Assembly (NCBI RefSeq): GCF_018596335.1
Contig: NZ_JAHEPS010000001.1
Span: forward strand, 1,054,001-1,118,000
From: Shewanella jiangmenensis
Lineage (GTDB): Bacteria; Pseudomonadota; Gammaproteobacteria; Enterobacterales; Shewanellaceae
DNA: 64,000 nucleotides
Reading direction: 5' to 3'
Made by a program: the position numbers and the translations under genes. How positions within the stretch are numbered: the stretch's first letter is position 1; each line of letters opens with the position of its first letter. Shown here piece by piece: positions 30,362-38,967 of this stretch. The notes under the pieces are model-generated. The model saw only the letters and a program-made list of their open reading frames with translations, did no database searches and was not told the origin of the DNA.

Positions 30362-30817
30362 TCAGATGTCGTCCATCCGAATGGTGCTGTGGACCAGTCG
30401 CTGCTGCTGGATTTTTTCAACCCGAACCAGGTCGGCAAGGGCGCTGCGGATCTCTTCGGTCTGAGAGGTATCTGCGGTTTTTTCCAGAAGCTCAATCAAA
30501 CGGTTTTCCAAATCAAGGTGCAGGCTCAGCACATCGTCTTCCTGCATGTTTGCCGGCAACATGGTGCTTTGGCATCTCTTAACAAAGTCCTCAAATATCA
30601 AGTCTTTGTACCAAGTATCCAAAAGTCTCGCCGGGGCATCATCCACATAGTCTTCCAATGTCTGGGCAATGTGCTTTTGTTGCTGCTGGAAGTATTCCAG
30701 CATCAGCTTGACCCGGGAAGAATCGGCCTGGGCGTGCAGTCTGCCGTACAGCTGCGCCATCTCCAGCCGGCATGTTGCCAAATACTCCAGAAGTTCACGC
30801 AATTGTTGAATACGCAT
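30362..30817 (-). CDS. All-helical cytoplasmic protein, unknown function
   Basis: 151 residues, strongly helical, acidic, no signal peptide. The layout of helices (E18 in R-L-E-M-A-Q-L-Y; Y-F-Q-Q-Q-Q-K-H-I; D-L-E-N-R-L-I-E-L-L-E-K; V-E-K-I-Q-Q-Q) loosely recalls ferritin-like four-helix proteins, but the paired ExxH iron ligands are not present, so no metal role is claimed. The start at 30817 has an AGGAGG-like sequence just upstream (CAGGAGGCAGTCCT). Monocistronic, ended by the hairpin at 30321-30346. Confidence 0.7.
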   Translation of the reverse strand: MRIQQLRELLEYLATCRLEMAQLYGRLHAQADSSRVKLMLEYFQQQQKHIAQTLEDYVDDAPARLLDTWYKDLIFEDFVKRCQSTMLPANMQEDDVLSLHLDLENRLIELLEKTADTSQTEEIRSALADLVRVEKIQQQRLVHSTIRMDDI

Positions 30818-31172
30818 AGGACTGCCTCCTGTTAACTGACCGACCTTGCGGTCAAAAATGAACTTTGTCTGGAGTCATTATGGAAGCAAAGCAAACTCGA
30901 ATATTTGAATTGCATCATAATTCAGCAATCGCGAAATTCAGTCTGGGTGGGCTTTTGATGGAAGTTTGCAGCGGATCACCGTCTGTTATCAGTCTGTGTC
31001 GGGGCTCACAGGAAAGCGCCCAATAAAACCCACAAAAGACCGACATGGACGAGGCAAGTTACTATGCAATGAAAATGCATGTTCAGGCTTGGGCTGAACT
31101 TAGCGCTTTATAAAATCAAAAGCAGTGAGGCAAATATTGATATATTGAGCAGGAGTAACACTTGGGGGGGAT
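30818..31172. other. Intergenic region between the helical protein and the tRNA-Gly array
   Basis: 355 bases, the 3' side of the tRNA array. I see no hairpin with T-run to end the tRNA transcript. It contains one short frame with a ribosome site (30880-31026, listed separately). Confidence 0.5.
30880..31026 (+). CDS. Candidate 48-residue ORF
   Basis: An ATG frame with GGAG 6 bases upstream, ending at TAA. The product starts M-E-A-K-Q-T-R-I-F-E-L-H-H and has no signal peptide, membrane helix or known motif. Could be chance. Confidence 0.2.
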   Translation: MEAKQTRIFELHHNSAIAKFSLGGLLMEVCSGSPSVISLCRGSQESAQ

Positions 31173-31248
31173 TGGAGCGACATATCGGGTTCGAACCGAT
31201 GACCTATACCTTGGCAAGGTATCGCTCTACCAACTGAGCTAATGTCGC
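31173..31248 (-). tRNA. tRNA-Gly (GCC), copy 1
   Basis: 76 nt including encoded CCA. Reading minus: 7-bp acceptor stem GCGACAT, TAGCTCAGTTGG D-arm, anticodon loop TTGCCAA (GCC), T-loop GTTCGAAC. Last gene of the array in transcription order. Confidence 0.98.
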
Positions 31249-31290
31249 GTCTTGTGATTTATCGTTTTAAGGCCGAAACGCCTGAGAATT

Positions 31291-31366
31291 TGGAGCGACA
31301 TATCGGGTTCGAACCGATGACCTATACCTTGGCAAGGTATCGCTCTACCAACTGAGCTAATGTCGC
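31291..31366 (-). tRNA. tRNA-Gly (GCC), copy 2
   Basis: Same 76-nt sequence as copy 1. Its 5' flank (31367-31399) is the same 33-base spacer that in later units follows a broken half-tRNA, so this copy occupies the slot equivalent to those fragments. Confidence 0.98.
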
Positions 31367-31399
31367 ATTCACTGTTTAATGACTGGTGAAGTCAGAATT

Positions 31400-31475
31400 T
31401 GGAGCGACATATCGGGTTCGAACCGATGACCTATACCTTGGCAAGGTATCGCTCTACCAACTGAGCTAATGTCGC
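31400..31475 (-). tRNA. tRNA-Gly (GCC), copy 3
   Basis: Identical 76-nt gene inside the first 182-bp repeat unit (31367-31548). Confidence 0.98.
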
Positions 31476-31506
31476 ATTTTGTGCTGCATTCTCGATTGAC
31501 GGTTTT

Positions 31507-31548
31507 CAAGGTATCGCCCTTTCTTACCGGCAACTGAGCTAATGTCGC
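31507..31548 (-). pseudogene. Fossil tRNA-Gly 5' half (a)
   Basis: 42 bases. Reading minus it matches the tRNA-Gly gene from base 1 through the D-loop (first 18 bases identical), carries about 8 extra bases in the D-loop, then matches again to the 5' side of the anticodon stem (GCGATACCTTG) and stops before the anticodon GCC is complete. No 3' half. Confidence 0.9.
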
Positions 31549-31581
31549 ATTCACTGTTTAATGACTGGTGAAGTCAGAATT

Positions 31582-31657
31582 TGGAGCGACATATCGGGTT
31601 CGAACCGATGACCTATACCTTGGCAAGGTATCGCTCTACCAACTGAGCTAATGTCGC
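31582..31657 (-). tRNA. tRNA-Gly (GCC), copy 4
   Basis: Identical 76-nt gene inside the second 182-bp repeat unit (31549-31730). Confidence 0.98.
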
Positions 31658-31688
31658 ATTTTGTGCTGCATTCTCGATTGACGGTTTT

Positions 31689-31730
31689 CAAGGTATCGCC
31701 CTTTCTTACCGGCAACTGAGCTAATGTCGC
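31689..31730 (-). pseudogene. Fossil tRNA-Gly 5' half (b)
   Basis: Exact copy of fragment (a), 182 bases away, in the second repeat unit. Confidence 0.9.
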
Positions 31731-31763
31731 ATTCACTGTTTAATGACTGGTGAAGTCAGAATT

Positions 31764-31839
31764 TGGAGCGACATATCGGGTTCGAACCGATGACCTATAC
31801 CTTGGCAAGGTATCGCTCTACCAACTGAGCTAATGTCGC
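31764..31839 (-). tRNA. tRNA-Gly (GCC), copy 5
   Basis: Identical 76-nt gene inside the third 182-bp repeat unit (31731-31912). Confidence 0.98.
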
Positions 31840-31870
31840 ATTTTGTGCTGCATTCTCGATCGACGGTTTT

Positions 31871-31912
31871 CAAGGTATCGCCCTTTCTTACCGGCAACTG
31901 AGCTAATGTCGC
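31871..31912 (-). pseudogene. Fossil tRNA-Gly 5' half (c)
   Basis: Exact copy of fragment (a) in the third repeat unit; the adjacent spacer differs by one base (CGATCGACGG for CGATTGACGG). Confidence 0.9.
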
Positions 31913-31945
31913 ATTCACTGTTTAATGACTGGTGAAGTCAGAATT

Positions 31946-32021
31946 TGGAGCGACATATCGGGTTCGAACCGATGACCTATACCTTGGCAAGGTATCGCTC
32001 TACCAACTGAGCTAATGTCGC
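31946..32021 (-). tRNA. tRNA-Gly (GCC), copy 6
   Basis: Identical 76-nt gene, first in transcription order, in a fourth and more diverged unit (31913-32092). Confidence 0.98.
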
Positions 32022-32052
32022 GTCTCGTGCTGCATTATCAAAGTAGCGTTAT

Positions 32053-32092
32053 CAGGGTATCACCCTTTTAACTGCACCAGAGCTAATGTCGC
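32053..32092 (-). pseudogene. Fossil tRNA-Gly 5' half (d), diverged
   Basis: 40 bases, keeping the GCGACATTAGCTC start and a GGGTGATACCCTG-like end but with more substitutions than copies a-c. It precedes tRNA copy 6 in transcription order. Confidence 0.7.
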
Positions 32093-32196
32093 ATTTCAAC
32101 GTTGAGCAACCCAAGGGCTACTGCAAACGTGAGGCCGCATTATATGAAAATTTCCAACCGCTGCAAGCCCCCGAACGCGAATTATCTACCGTTTGC

Positions 32197-32742
32197 TCAA
32201 ATTTTAAATACTTTCTCGCGATAGAACTTGAGCTCAGCGATGGATTCCTGAATATCGAGCAGTGCCTGGTGGGTGCCCTGCTTTTTAAAGCCTTTCATCA
32301 CTTCAGGGTCCCAACGCTTGACCAACTCTTTGATAGTGCTGACATCAATATTGCGATAGTGGAAAAAGTCTTCCAGCTCCCGCATATATTTGTTGAGGAA
32401 GCGGCGATCCTGCCCCACGCTGTTACCACACATGGGCGACACGCCCTTGGGCACGTGGTTTGACAGGAATGCAATAGTCTGGGCGATGGCGTCGGCTTCG
32501 GTATGGGTACTGCCACGAACGCGCTCAATCAAACCAGATGCGCCATGGTGCTGCTGGTTCCAATCGTCCATAGCCGCCAAAACCTCATCGGATTGATGAA
32601 TGGCGATCACAGGTCCCTGTGCCAGGATGTTCAGATCCTGGTCGGTCACCAAGGTCGCAATTTCCAGCACCCGGTCTACTTCCGGCTCAAGGCCAGTCAT
32701 TTCCAGATCGATCCAGATAAGATTTTTTGCATCTGCAGCCAT
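32197..32742 (-). CDS. orn: Oligoribonuclease
   Basis: 181 residues. A 3'-5' exonuclease of the DEDDh family that finishes RNA decay by hydrolysing dinucleotides, including pGpG from c-di-GMP. Motifs: I-D-L-E-M-T-G-L (Asp/Glu metal ligands), [12 protein letters not shown] and H-Q-A-L-L-D-I with the general-base His and final Asp. Divergent from rsgA, as in E. coli, where orn also adjoins a tRNA-Gly cluster. Confidence 0.97.
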   Translation of the reverse strand: MAADAKNLIWIDLEMTGLEPEVDRVLEIATLVTDQDLNILAQGPVIAIHQSDEVLAAMDDWNQQHHGASGLIERVRGSTHTEADAIAQTIAFLSNHVPKGVSPMCGNSVGQDRRFLNKYMRELEDFFHYRNIDVSTIKELVKRWDPEVMKGFKKQGTHQALLDIQESIAELKFYREKVFKI

Positions 32743-32853
32743 ATACCTGCCTTTATGTTGCCAGTGCCGTAATTTCAGGCTTTTTTGTCAAAGACCGTGT
32801 ATCATACTGCCTTTTATCCCTAACCACATCAGATTATTGACGAAGATAGCCCG

Positions 32854-33909
32854 GTGAGTAAAAAGAAACCCCTAAGTCACGGCCAGCTCAGACGTATGCG
32901 TGCCAACCACGAAAAACGCCTGAGCCGTACCAAACAGGAAAACCAACTACCTGAATTACAGGATAGTTCACTTGGGCAGGAAGAGCCTGCAATCGTCATT
33001 TCCCGTTTTGGCCAACACGCCGATGTGGAAGTGGCCAGCGGCGAAATCATCCGCTGCAATATTCGCCGCACCATTCAAAGTCTGGTCACCGGCGATAAAG
33101 TGGTTATCCGTCAGGCACTGGAAGATGGCAGCGCCATCGGCGGTGTGGTCGAAGCCGTGCACCCGCGCACCTCTTCACTCACCCGCCCGGATCTCTATGA
33201 TGGCGTCAAGATTATCGCCGCCAATATCGACCAAATCCTGATTGTCAGCTCCGTCGTGCCGGCCTTTACCACCCAAATCATCGACCGCTATCTGGTGGCA
33301 TCGGAAGACACAGGTATAGCGCCGATCATCATCCTCAATAAGATGGATTTGCTCGATACGGCCAGTCGCAGCGACATCGAGGCGGCGCTCACGCGCTATC
33401 AATCCCTTGGCTACCCCGTGTATCAGGTATCCAGTAAATCCAAAGAAGGGATTGAGACTCTGCAAGATCTGCTGAAAGATAAAATCAGCGTCTTCGTCGG
33501 TCAGTCCGGCGTTGGCAAATCATCGATGATCAACGCCCTGTTGCCCGATGCCGAGCTCCTCACCGGCGATGTATCCGAAAACTCAGGGCTTGGCCAACAC
33601 ACCACCACCACCGCCAGATTGCTGCACTTGCCAAGCGGTGGCGATCTGATAGATTCCCCCGGCGTACGCGAGTTTGCCCTCTGGCATCTGCCGGCTGACC
33701 GTGTCAGCTGGTGCTTTGTCGAATTCAGGGAATTCCTCGGCACCTGCAAATTCCGCGACTGCAAGCATCTGGATGACCCGGGTTGCAGCCTCAAAGAAGC
33801 GCTGCAGGACGGAAAAATCCATCAGGACAGATTCAATAACTATCACAGGATCATCGCCAGCCTCGATGAGCAGCGTCACGCGCGCCATTTCAGGCACAGC
33901 GAGGAATGA
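32854..33909 (+). CDS. rsgA: Ribosome small-subunit-dependent GTPase A
   Basis: 351 residues from a GTG start (S-K-K-K-P-L-S). A circularly permuted GTPase that proofreads late 30S assembly: OB fold N-terminal, G4 N-K-M-D before G1 G-Q-S-G-V-G-K-S-S and G3 D-S-P-G-V-R-E-F, then a zinc finger C-K-F-R-D-C-K-H-x6-C. First gene of rsgA-psd-EamA-mscM. Confidence 0.97.
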   Translation: MSKKKPLSHGQLRRMRANHEKRLSRTKQENQLPELQDSSLGQEEPAIVISRFGQHADVEVASGEIIRCNIRRTIQSLVTGDKVVIRQALEDGSAIGGVVEAVHPRTSSLTRPDLYDGVKIIAANIDQILIVSSVVPAFTTQIIDRYLVASEDTGIAPIIILNKMDLLDTASRSDIEAALTRYQSLGYPVYQVSSKSKEGIETLQDLLKDKISVFVGQSGVGKSSMINALLPDAELLTGDVSENSGLGQHTTTTARLLHLPSGGDLIDSPGVREFALWHLPADRVSWCFVEFREFLGTCKFRDCKHLDDPGCSLKEALQDGKIHQDRFNNYHRIIASLDEQRHARHFRHSEE

Positions 33910-33943
33910 TTCGGCAACACATTGAAAGCGCAAGGATATTAAA

Positions 33944-34807
33944 GTGGATAAAGTAAAAATCGCCCTCCAGTACCTGATGCCGAAACACCTGCTTTCGCGC
34001 ATCGTCGGCAAGTTTGCCGCCGCCGAAGCGGGCGTTGTTACAACGGCCTTTATCAAGTGGTTTATCAAGCAGTACGGCATCAACATGAATGAAGCCCTGC
34101 ACTCTGAGCCCGAGGCCTACAAAACCTTCAACGACTTTTTTACCCGCGAACTCAAGCCAGGTCTGCGCCCTGTGACCCAGGATAACGACATCATGGTGCA
34201 TCCGGTGGATGGCGCGGTCAGCCAGCTTGGCCCGATTGAAGATGGCCGCATCTTCCAGGCCAAGGGCCACCACTACACAGCACTGGCGCTGCTTGGCGGA
34301 CAGGCCGATGACGCAGCCCGCTTCGAAGGCGGCGATTTTGCCACTATCTATCTGGCGCCAAAGGATTATCACCGCATCCACATGCCCATCAAAGGTACTC
34401 TGTCGAAGATGACCTACGTGCCGGGCGAGCTGTTTTCAGTAAACCCTCTCACAGCACGTAACGTACCAGGCCTGTTTGCCCGTAATGAGCGGGTGGTTGC
34501 GATTTTTGAAACCGAAAAAGGCCCGCTCGCCATGGTATTGGTTGGCGCGACCATTGTGGCCAGCATCGAGACCGTGTGGGCAGGTACCGTGACCCCGCCT
34601 ACAGGCAAAAAAGTCTTTACCTGGGATTACCCCACCGAAGGGCCAGATGCCATCACTCTGGAGAAAGGCGCTGAAATGGGCCGCTTCAAGCTTGGCAGCA
34701 CTGTGGTCATGCTGTTTGCCAAAGATGCCATCGATGAATTCGCCGACGGCGTTGAAGCCGAGGCCGTTACCCGCATGGGCAAGCCATTCGCCAAACTGGA
34801 AGACTGA
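33944..34807 (+). CDS. psd: Phosphatidylserine decarboxylase proenzyme
   Basis: 287 residues from GTG with an AAGGA site. It makes phosphatidylethanolamine at the inner membrane. Self-cleavage at L-G-S-T (Ser252) yields the pyruvoyl cofactor; other landmarks are F-F-T-R-E-L-K (near 63), V-H-P-V-D-G and the Y-H-R-I-H-M-P motif. Overlaps the next start by one base (TGATG). Confidence 0.97.
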   Translation: MDKVKIALQYLMPKHLLSRIVGKFAAAEAGVVTTAFIKWFIKQYGINMNEALHSEPEAYKTFNDFFTRELKPGLRPVTQDNDIMVHPVDGAVSQLGPIEDGRIFQAKGHHYTALALLGGQADDAARFEGGDFATIYLAPKDYHRIHMPIKGTLSKMTYVPGELFSVNPLTARNVPGLFARNERVVAIFETEKGPLAMVLVGATIVASIETVWAGTVTPPTGKKVFTWDYPTEGPDAITLEKGAEMGRFKLGSTVVMLFAKDAIDEFADGVEAEAVTRMGKPFAKLED

Positions 34808-35685
34808 TGTCCAAAAGCGCCCCGGCGGGATTGGTTGAATTACATCTGGCGGTGCTGCTCTTTGGCGGCACCGCGCTGTTTTCCAAACTGATCCCGCTCA
34901 GCGCCCTCGACATTACCGTGTTTCGCTGCGCCATTGCCGCCCTGGTACTGGCGCTGATTGTCAAAGCAAGCCGGGCACAGCTTCGGCTCAGCCGCGCCAA
35001 AGACTACGCCATCGCCCTGCTGCTTGGGGTTATAGTTAGCCTGCACTGGGTGACCTACTTTGCCTCGATGCAAATGTCATCGGTCGCCATCGGCATGATT
35101 GCCTTTTTTACCTATCCGGTCATGACTGTGCTGGTCGAGCCTTTGGTTAACGGCACTCGCCTCAAACTGCAAGATGTCACTTGCGGCATCGCGGTATTAA
35201 GTGGCGTGTGGCTGCTCATTCCCGAAGCAAACCTTGGCAATGATGTCACCCTCGGCATTTTGGTTGGCGTGCTGTCGGCGGCGCTTTTTACCGCCCGTAA
35301 CCTGCTGCATAAACGCTACTTTGCCAGTTACAGCGGCCCGCAGGCGATGTTCTATCAAACCACCGTGGCTGTGCTGTTTCTTGGCAGTTTTGTTGAAGCC
35401 AAGCCGCTTGAGCTCAGCATCGACGTGTGGCAACTGCTGCTCCTGCTTGGGGTGATTTTTACCGCCATGCCCCATGCGCTCTTCACCTCTGCGCTGCGTC
35501 ACTTAAGCGCCAAAACCGTTGGCCTGGTGTCCTGTTTGCAGCCCCTTTACGGCACAGTGCTGGCGTTACTGCTGCTGGGTGAGTCGCCAAGCTCGGCCAC
35601 CATGCTCGGCGGCCTGTTGGTGGTGTCGACTGCGGTATTTGAAACCGCCCAAAGCCACAGATCACAGCGGCAAAAAAAGCAGTAA
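34807..35685 (+). CDS. EamA-family (DMT) transporter
   Basis: 292 residues with ten hydrophobic segments in two EamA repeats (about 8-138 and 148-280), inner membrane. Typical DMT features: L-F-G-G-T-A-L-F near the start and L-L-L-G-E-S-P-S-S-A-T-M-L-G-G-L-L-V near the end. Exports or imports small metabolites; substrate not inferable. It separates psd from mscM, which are adjacent in E. coli. Confidence 0.88.
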   Translation: MSKSAPAGLVELHLAVLLFGGTALFSKLIPLSALDITVFRCAIAALVLALIVKASRAQLRLSRAKDYAIALLLGVIVSLHWVTYFASMQMSSVAIGMIAFFTYPVMTVLVEPLVNGTRLKLQDVTCGIAVLSGVWLLIPEANLGNDVTLGILVGVLSAALFTARNLLHKRYFASYSGPQAMFYQTTVAVLFLGSFVEAKPLELSIDVWQLLLLLGVIFTAMPHALFTSALRHLSAKTVGLVSCLQPLYGTVLALLLLGESPSSATMLGGLLVVSTAVFETAQSHRSQRQKKQ

Positions 35686-35757
35686 TTCAGTCATACCAAA
35701 TGGCGGTGGCTTTGGTAACATGTCCTGTGTCCCCAAGCCAAGTAAAACACCTGTGCC

Positions 35758-38700
35758 ATGCTGCGTATTTTTTTGATTTTTTTCTGCTTTATTTCTCTCC
35801 AGTCGCTGGCCAATTCTCCTTTGCAGCTGGAAAAACGCCTCGGCTTCAATCAGGGCGGCAACGCTCAGACCAGCACGCCGGCGGCGCAGGCACAGGATCT
35901 GCAAACCAATATCGACAACCTGGCGCAGCTTTCAGAGGAATATCAAAATGCGCTTCTTGGCTATGACGACGAAAAAGCGCGGCTGAAAAAAGAGCTCAAG
36001 GCGGCCCAGAGCGAACTTAAGCTTGCCCGGCGTCAGGATCTGAATCAGCAGGCGTCTGCGGCCTATCTGCGACTGTCTGAACTCAAAGAGCAGGAAAGTA
36101 AGCTCATCATAGATCAGACCAATCTGCTCGCCAGACACAATCAGTTGCCAAGCGCCATCGCCAGTGCGCGCCAGTCGCTGCAACAACATCAAAAAGCGCC
36201 ACTGGCGCCGGCCGATACCCCCAATGGCGCGCTGCAGCTCACCCAGCGCCAATATTACGAGCAGAATCTTGCCACTGTGGAGGCTGAGCAGGCCTCCAGC
36301 CAAAAACGCATCGAACTGACCCAGCTGGCACTGCAGGTGGTGCGGGCCAAGTTACGCCAGCAGGAACTCTTTATCGAAAAGCTCAATCGAGCTATCAGCA
36401 CCGAGCGCCAGGCGATTACCGATAAAACTCTGGCCGACAGCTTATCGGCCCAGCCCCAAAGCCGCGATCCTGAGCTGCAGCGCCTGCAGGCCGACAACGA
36501 AATTCTGGGGCAAAAACTGCAAACCCTGACGCTGCAAATCGACAATGTGGTCGACATGCAGGAAGCAGCAGAAAAACGCTATCTTGAGCAGTCGATGCAG
36601 CTCTCCAGCGTGCAGGAGCAAATCACCTGGGTGAAAACCAATTCGGCCTTTGGCGAGCGCTTTTTGCAGATGCTGCAAAGCCTGCCCAAACCGCCCAATC
36701 AGGAAGCGCTGCAAAATCAGGTTGCCGATGTGCGCTTAGCCCGCTATCAGATTGAGCAGGAGCTGGCCCGTAATATGGAGCAGCTCGATCAAAAATCCGA
36801 ATACAGCAACGAGCACTACGAGCTTTTAAAAGCCGAAAACAAACTGCTCAAGCAATTGCTGCAAAGCTCAGATCAGCTCTTAAGTGAACTTGCCAAGCTC
36901 AAGGTCAGCCACAATGAGCTGACCGCCCAGTACCACCTGCTGAAAAATACCCTGAGCGAGCACCTGTTTTGGGTGCCCAATGCCGCGCCCATCGGCAAGC
37001 TGTGGCTGACCGACCTGCACCGCAGCGTGATCTGGCTGGCGCAGCAGGCGCCGTGGCAGCAGCTGTCCGATGCCATTGATGAGCAAAACAGCTATTGGTC
37101 CTGGTGGCTCATCCTTCTGGTGCTCTGTTTGGCGGTAAAAGACATAGCCCGCCCCCACGTAAACCGTGCGCTCGGCAACTGGCTTTCGCCGGTGGGCAAG
37201 GTAACCCAGGATGATTTCTGGTTTACCTTCAAGGCACTGCTTATTAGTGTCGGCTACGCCCTGCTGCTGCCGCTGCCGCTTATTGCCGCCGGCGCGTTTT
37301 TCCTGCTCAGCCAATATAACCTTGCCCAGGCAAGCGGCGCAGCGCTCCTGGTCACGGGGTTTGTGTATCTGGTGTATCGCACCTTAAAACAGCTTTCGGG
37401 AGAAAAGGGCCTGCTGGTCGGCCATTTTGGTCATCCGCAGGAAGTGATCAGCTATGCCCACGGGCGACTTCGCACCCTGTTTCTGCAGGCCATAGCATTG
37501 GTTGCCATCGTCAGCTTTACCGAAGTGCTGGATCAGTCGCTTATCCGCAACAGCCTTGGCCGCGGCGCCTTTATCATGCTGTGTTTGATGCAGTTTTGGT
37601 TTTACCGCGACATTCTCAACTTTGGCAGCAAGTACCGGGCAAAACAGCGCGACCCAGGCAAAAACCGCCGTTTGCTGCAGCGGCTGTTGTGGCTGGTGCT
37701 GCTTATCACCCCAGTGCTGAGCCTGGTATTGGCCTGGCGCGGCTTTTATTTCACGGCTTATCAGTTGCTGCTGCAATTGCAGTTGTCGCTGCTGCTGGCC
37801 ATGGGCTTTTTGCTGCTGTACCAACTTATCAAACGCTGGATGCTGATTGAGCGGCGCCGCATCGCCTTCGATCGCGCCAAGGCCAAGCGCGCCGAAAAGC
37901 TGGCCCAGCGCGAGCGTGGCGAAGCGGTATCGGCCGACTCGCTGGACGTGTACGAAGAGCCGCTGGTCGACTTGGAAACCATTTCCAGCCAGTCGCTTGG
38001 ACTGGTGCGTTCGCTGCTTATTCTGGCCTTCCTCACCAGCTTGATTGCGCTGTGGACCCAAACCCATTCGGCGATGTTCTCCTTCCTCGATGGCATCAAC
38101 CTGTGGACCAGCCAAACCATGATAGATGGCAGCGAGCAGACTGTGCCTGTTACTCTCAAGTCGGTGCTGTTTGGCATACTTATCATGGTGTTTTCGCTGG
38201 TGATAGCGACCAATTTGCCGGGTTTGCTCGAACTTGTGCTGCTGCAGCGGCTCGATTTAACCCCGGGAACCGGCTTTGCCATTACCACGGTCAGCCGCTA
38301 TCTGGTGGTGATGCTTGGCACCCTGATTGGTTTTTCAACCCTTGGGATGGAGTGGTCCAAGCTGCAATGGCTGATTGCGGCGCTGTCGGTGGGCCTAGGC
38401 TTTGGTTTGCAGGAGATTTTTGCCAACTTTATCTCCGGCCTGATTATCCTGTTCGAAAAGCCCATCCGGATTGGTGACACGGTCACCATTCGCGATCTGA
38501 CCGGTACTGTCAGCAAAATCCAAATTCGTGCCACCACCATCATCGACTGGGACCGAAAAGAAATTATCGTGCCGAACAAAGCCTTTATCACAGAGCAACT
38601 GGTGAACTGGTCTCTGTCAGACCCTATCACCCGCGTGTGTATCAAGGTTGCGGTAGCGCGGGATTCAGACCCAGGTAAAGTCGAAGCCACGCTTTATCAG

Positions 38701-38958
38701 GCCATTCAGGATTGCCAGTTTGCGCTGCGCCACCCCGAGCCTGAAGTCTGGTTTGCCGGTTTTGGCCAGCACACCCAGGATTATGAAGTCAGGGCTTATG
38801 CCAAAGACATGGATTGCCGCTGGCCGCTAAGACACGAGCTGCATAAGCGCATCAGCAATACCCTGAAAGAGAACAAGTTGGAACTGGCTTATCCGCAGAT
38901 GGAAATTACCATCAATCAAGCCGGTCAAAGTGCACGCGACAGCCTGTTGGTGCGATAA
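35758..38958 (+). CDS. mscM: Large mechanosensitive channel, MscK/MscM type
   Basis: 1066 residues. Signal peptide 1-20; a long periplasmic coiled-coil region (about 40-400, many Q/E/K/L heptads); about eleven membrane segments from 445 on; and the C-terminal MscS core with the pore helix region L-S-V-G-L-G-F-G-L-Q-E-I-F-A-N-F followed by G-D-T-V-T-I and I-I-V-P-N-K. It opens on membrane tension to relieve osmotic pressure. Position downstream of psd matches E. coli mscM (yjeP). Next gene starts 10 bases later. Confidence 0.92.
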   Translation: MLRIFLIFFCFISLQSLANSPLQLEKRLGFNQGGNAQTSTPAAQAQDLQTNIDNLAQLSEEYQNALLGYDDEKARLKKELKAAQSELKLARRQDLNQQASAAYLRLSELKEQESKLIIDQTNLLARHNQLPSAIASARQSLQQHQKAPLAPADTPNGALQLTQRQYYEQNLATVEAEQASSQKRIELTQLALQVVRAKLRQQELFIEKLNRAISTERQAITDKTLADSLSAQPQSRDPELQRLQADNEILGQKLQTLTLQIDNVVDMQEAAEKRYLEQSMQLSSVQEQITWVKTNSAFGERFLQMLQSLPKPPNQEALQNQVADVRLARYQIEQELARNMEQLDQKSEYSNEHYELLKAENKLLKQLLQSSDQLLSELAKLKVSHNELTAQYHLLKNTLSEHLFWVPNAAPIGKLWLTDLHRSVIWLAQQAPWQQLSDAIDEQNSYWSWWLILLVLCLAVKDIARPHVNRALGNWLSPVGKVTQDDFWFTFKALLISVGYALLLPLPLIAAGAFFLLSQYNLAQASGAALLVTGFVYLVYRTLKQLSGEKGLLVGHFGHPQEVISYAHGRLRTLFLQAIALVAIVSFTEVLDQSLIRNSLGRGAFIMLCLMQFWFYRDILNFGSKYRAKQRDPGKNRRLLQRLLWLVLLITPVLSLVLAWRGFYFTAYQLLLQLQLSLLLAMGFLLLYQLIKRWMLIERRRIAFDRAKAKRAEKLAQRERGEAVSADSLDVYEEPLVDLETISSQSLGLVRSLLILAFLTSLIALWTQTHSAMFSFLDGINLWTSQTMIDGSEQTVPVTLKSVLFGILIMVFSLVIATNLPGLLELVLLQRLDLTPGTGFAITTVSRYLVVMLGTLIGFSTLGMEWSKLQWLIAALSVGLGFGLQEIFANFISGLIILFEKPIRIGDTVTIRDLTGTVSKIQIRATTIIDWDRKEIIVPNKAFITEQLVNWSLSDPITRVCIKVAVARDSDPGKVEATLYQAIQDCQFALRHPEPEVWFAGFGQHTQDYEVRAYAKDMDCRWPLRHELHKRISNTLKENKLELAYPQMEITINQAGQSARDSLLVR

Positions 38959-38967
38959 GGAGAACCC

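Larger units (their letters stand above)
31367..32092. repeat. 182-bp tandem repeat: spacer + tRNA-Gly + spacer + half-tRNA
   Basis: Three essentially identical 182-bp units (31367-31548, 31549-31730, 31731-31912), each of 33-base spacer, 76-base tRNA, 31-base spacer and 42-base tRNA fragment, plus a fourth 180-bp diverged unit (31913-32092). One substitution was noticed among the three. Confidence 0.95.

Noticed and set aside
31369..31918. Three identical 61-residue open frames on the minus strand across the tRNA-Gly array
   Set aside because: They run through intact tRNA genes and repeat only because the 182-bp unit repeats; no ribosome sites.
31173..32092. CRISPR array, suggested by regular repeats of similar size
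   Set aside because: The repeats are 76-nt tRNA genes and their fragments, the spacers are the same sequence each time, and no cas gene is present.
28419..32196. Genomic island inserted at the tRNA-Gly genes
   Set aside because: No integrase, no attachment-site repeat beyond the tRNA units, and flanking genes keep the enteric order (nnr superoperon, orn, rsgA, psd).
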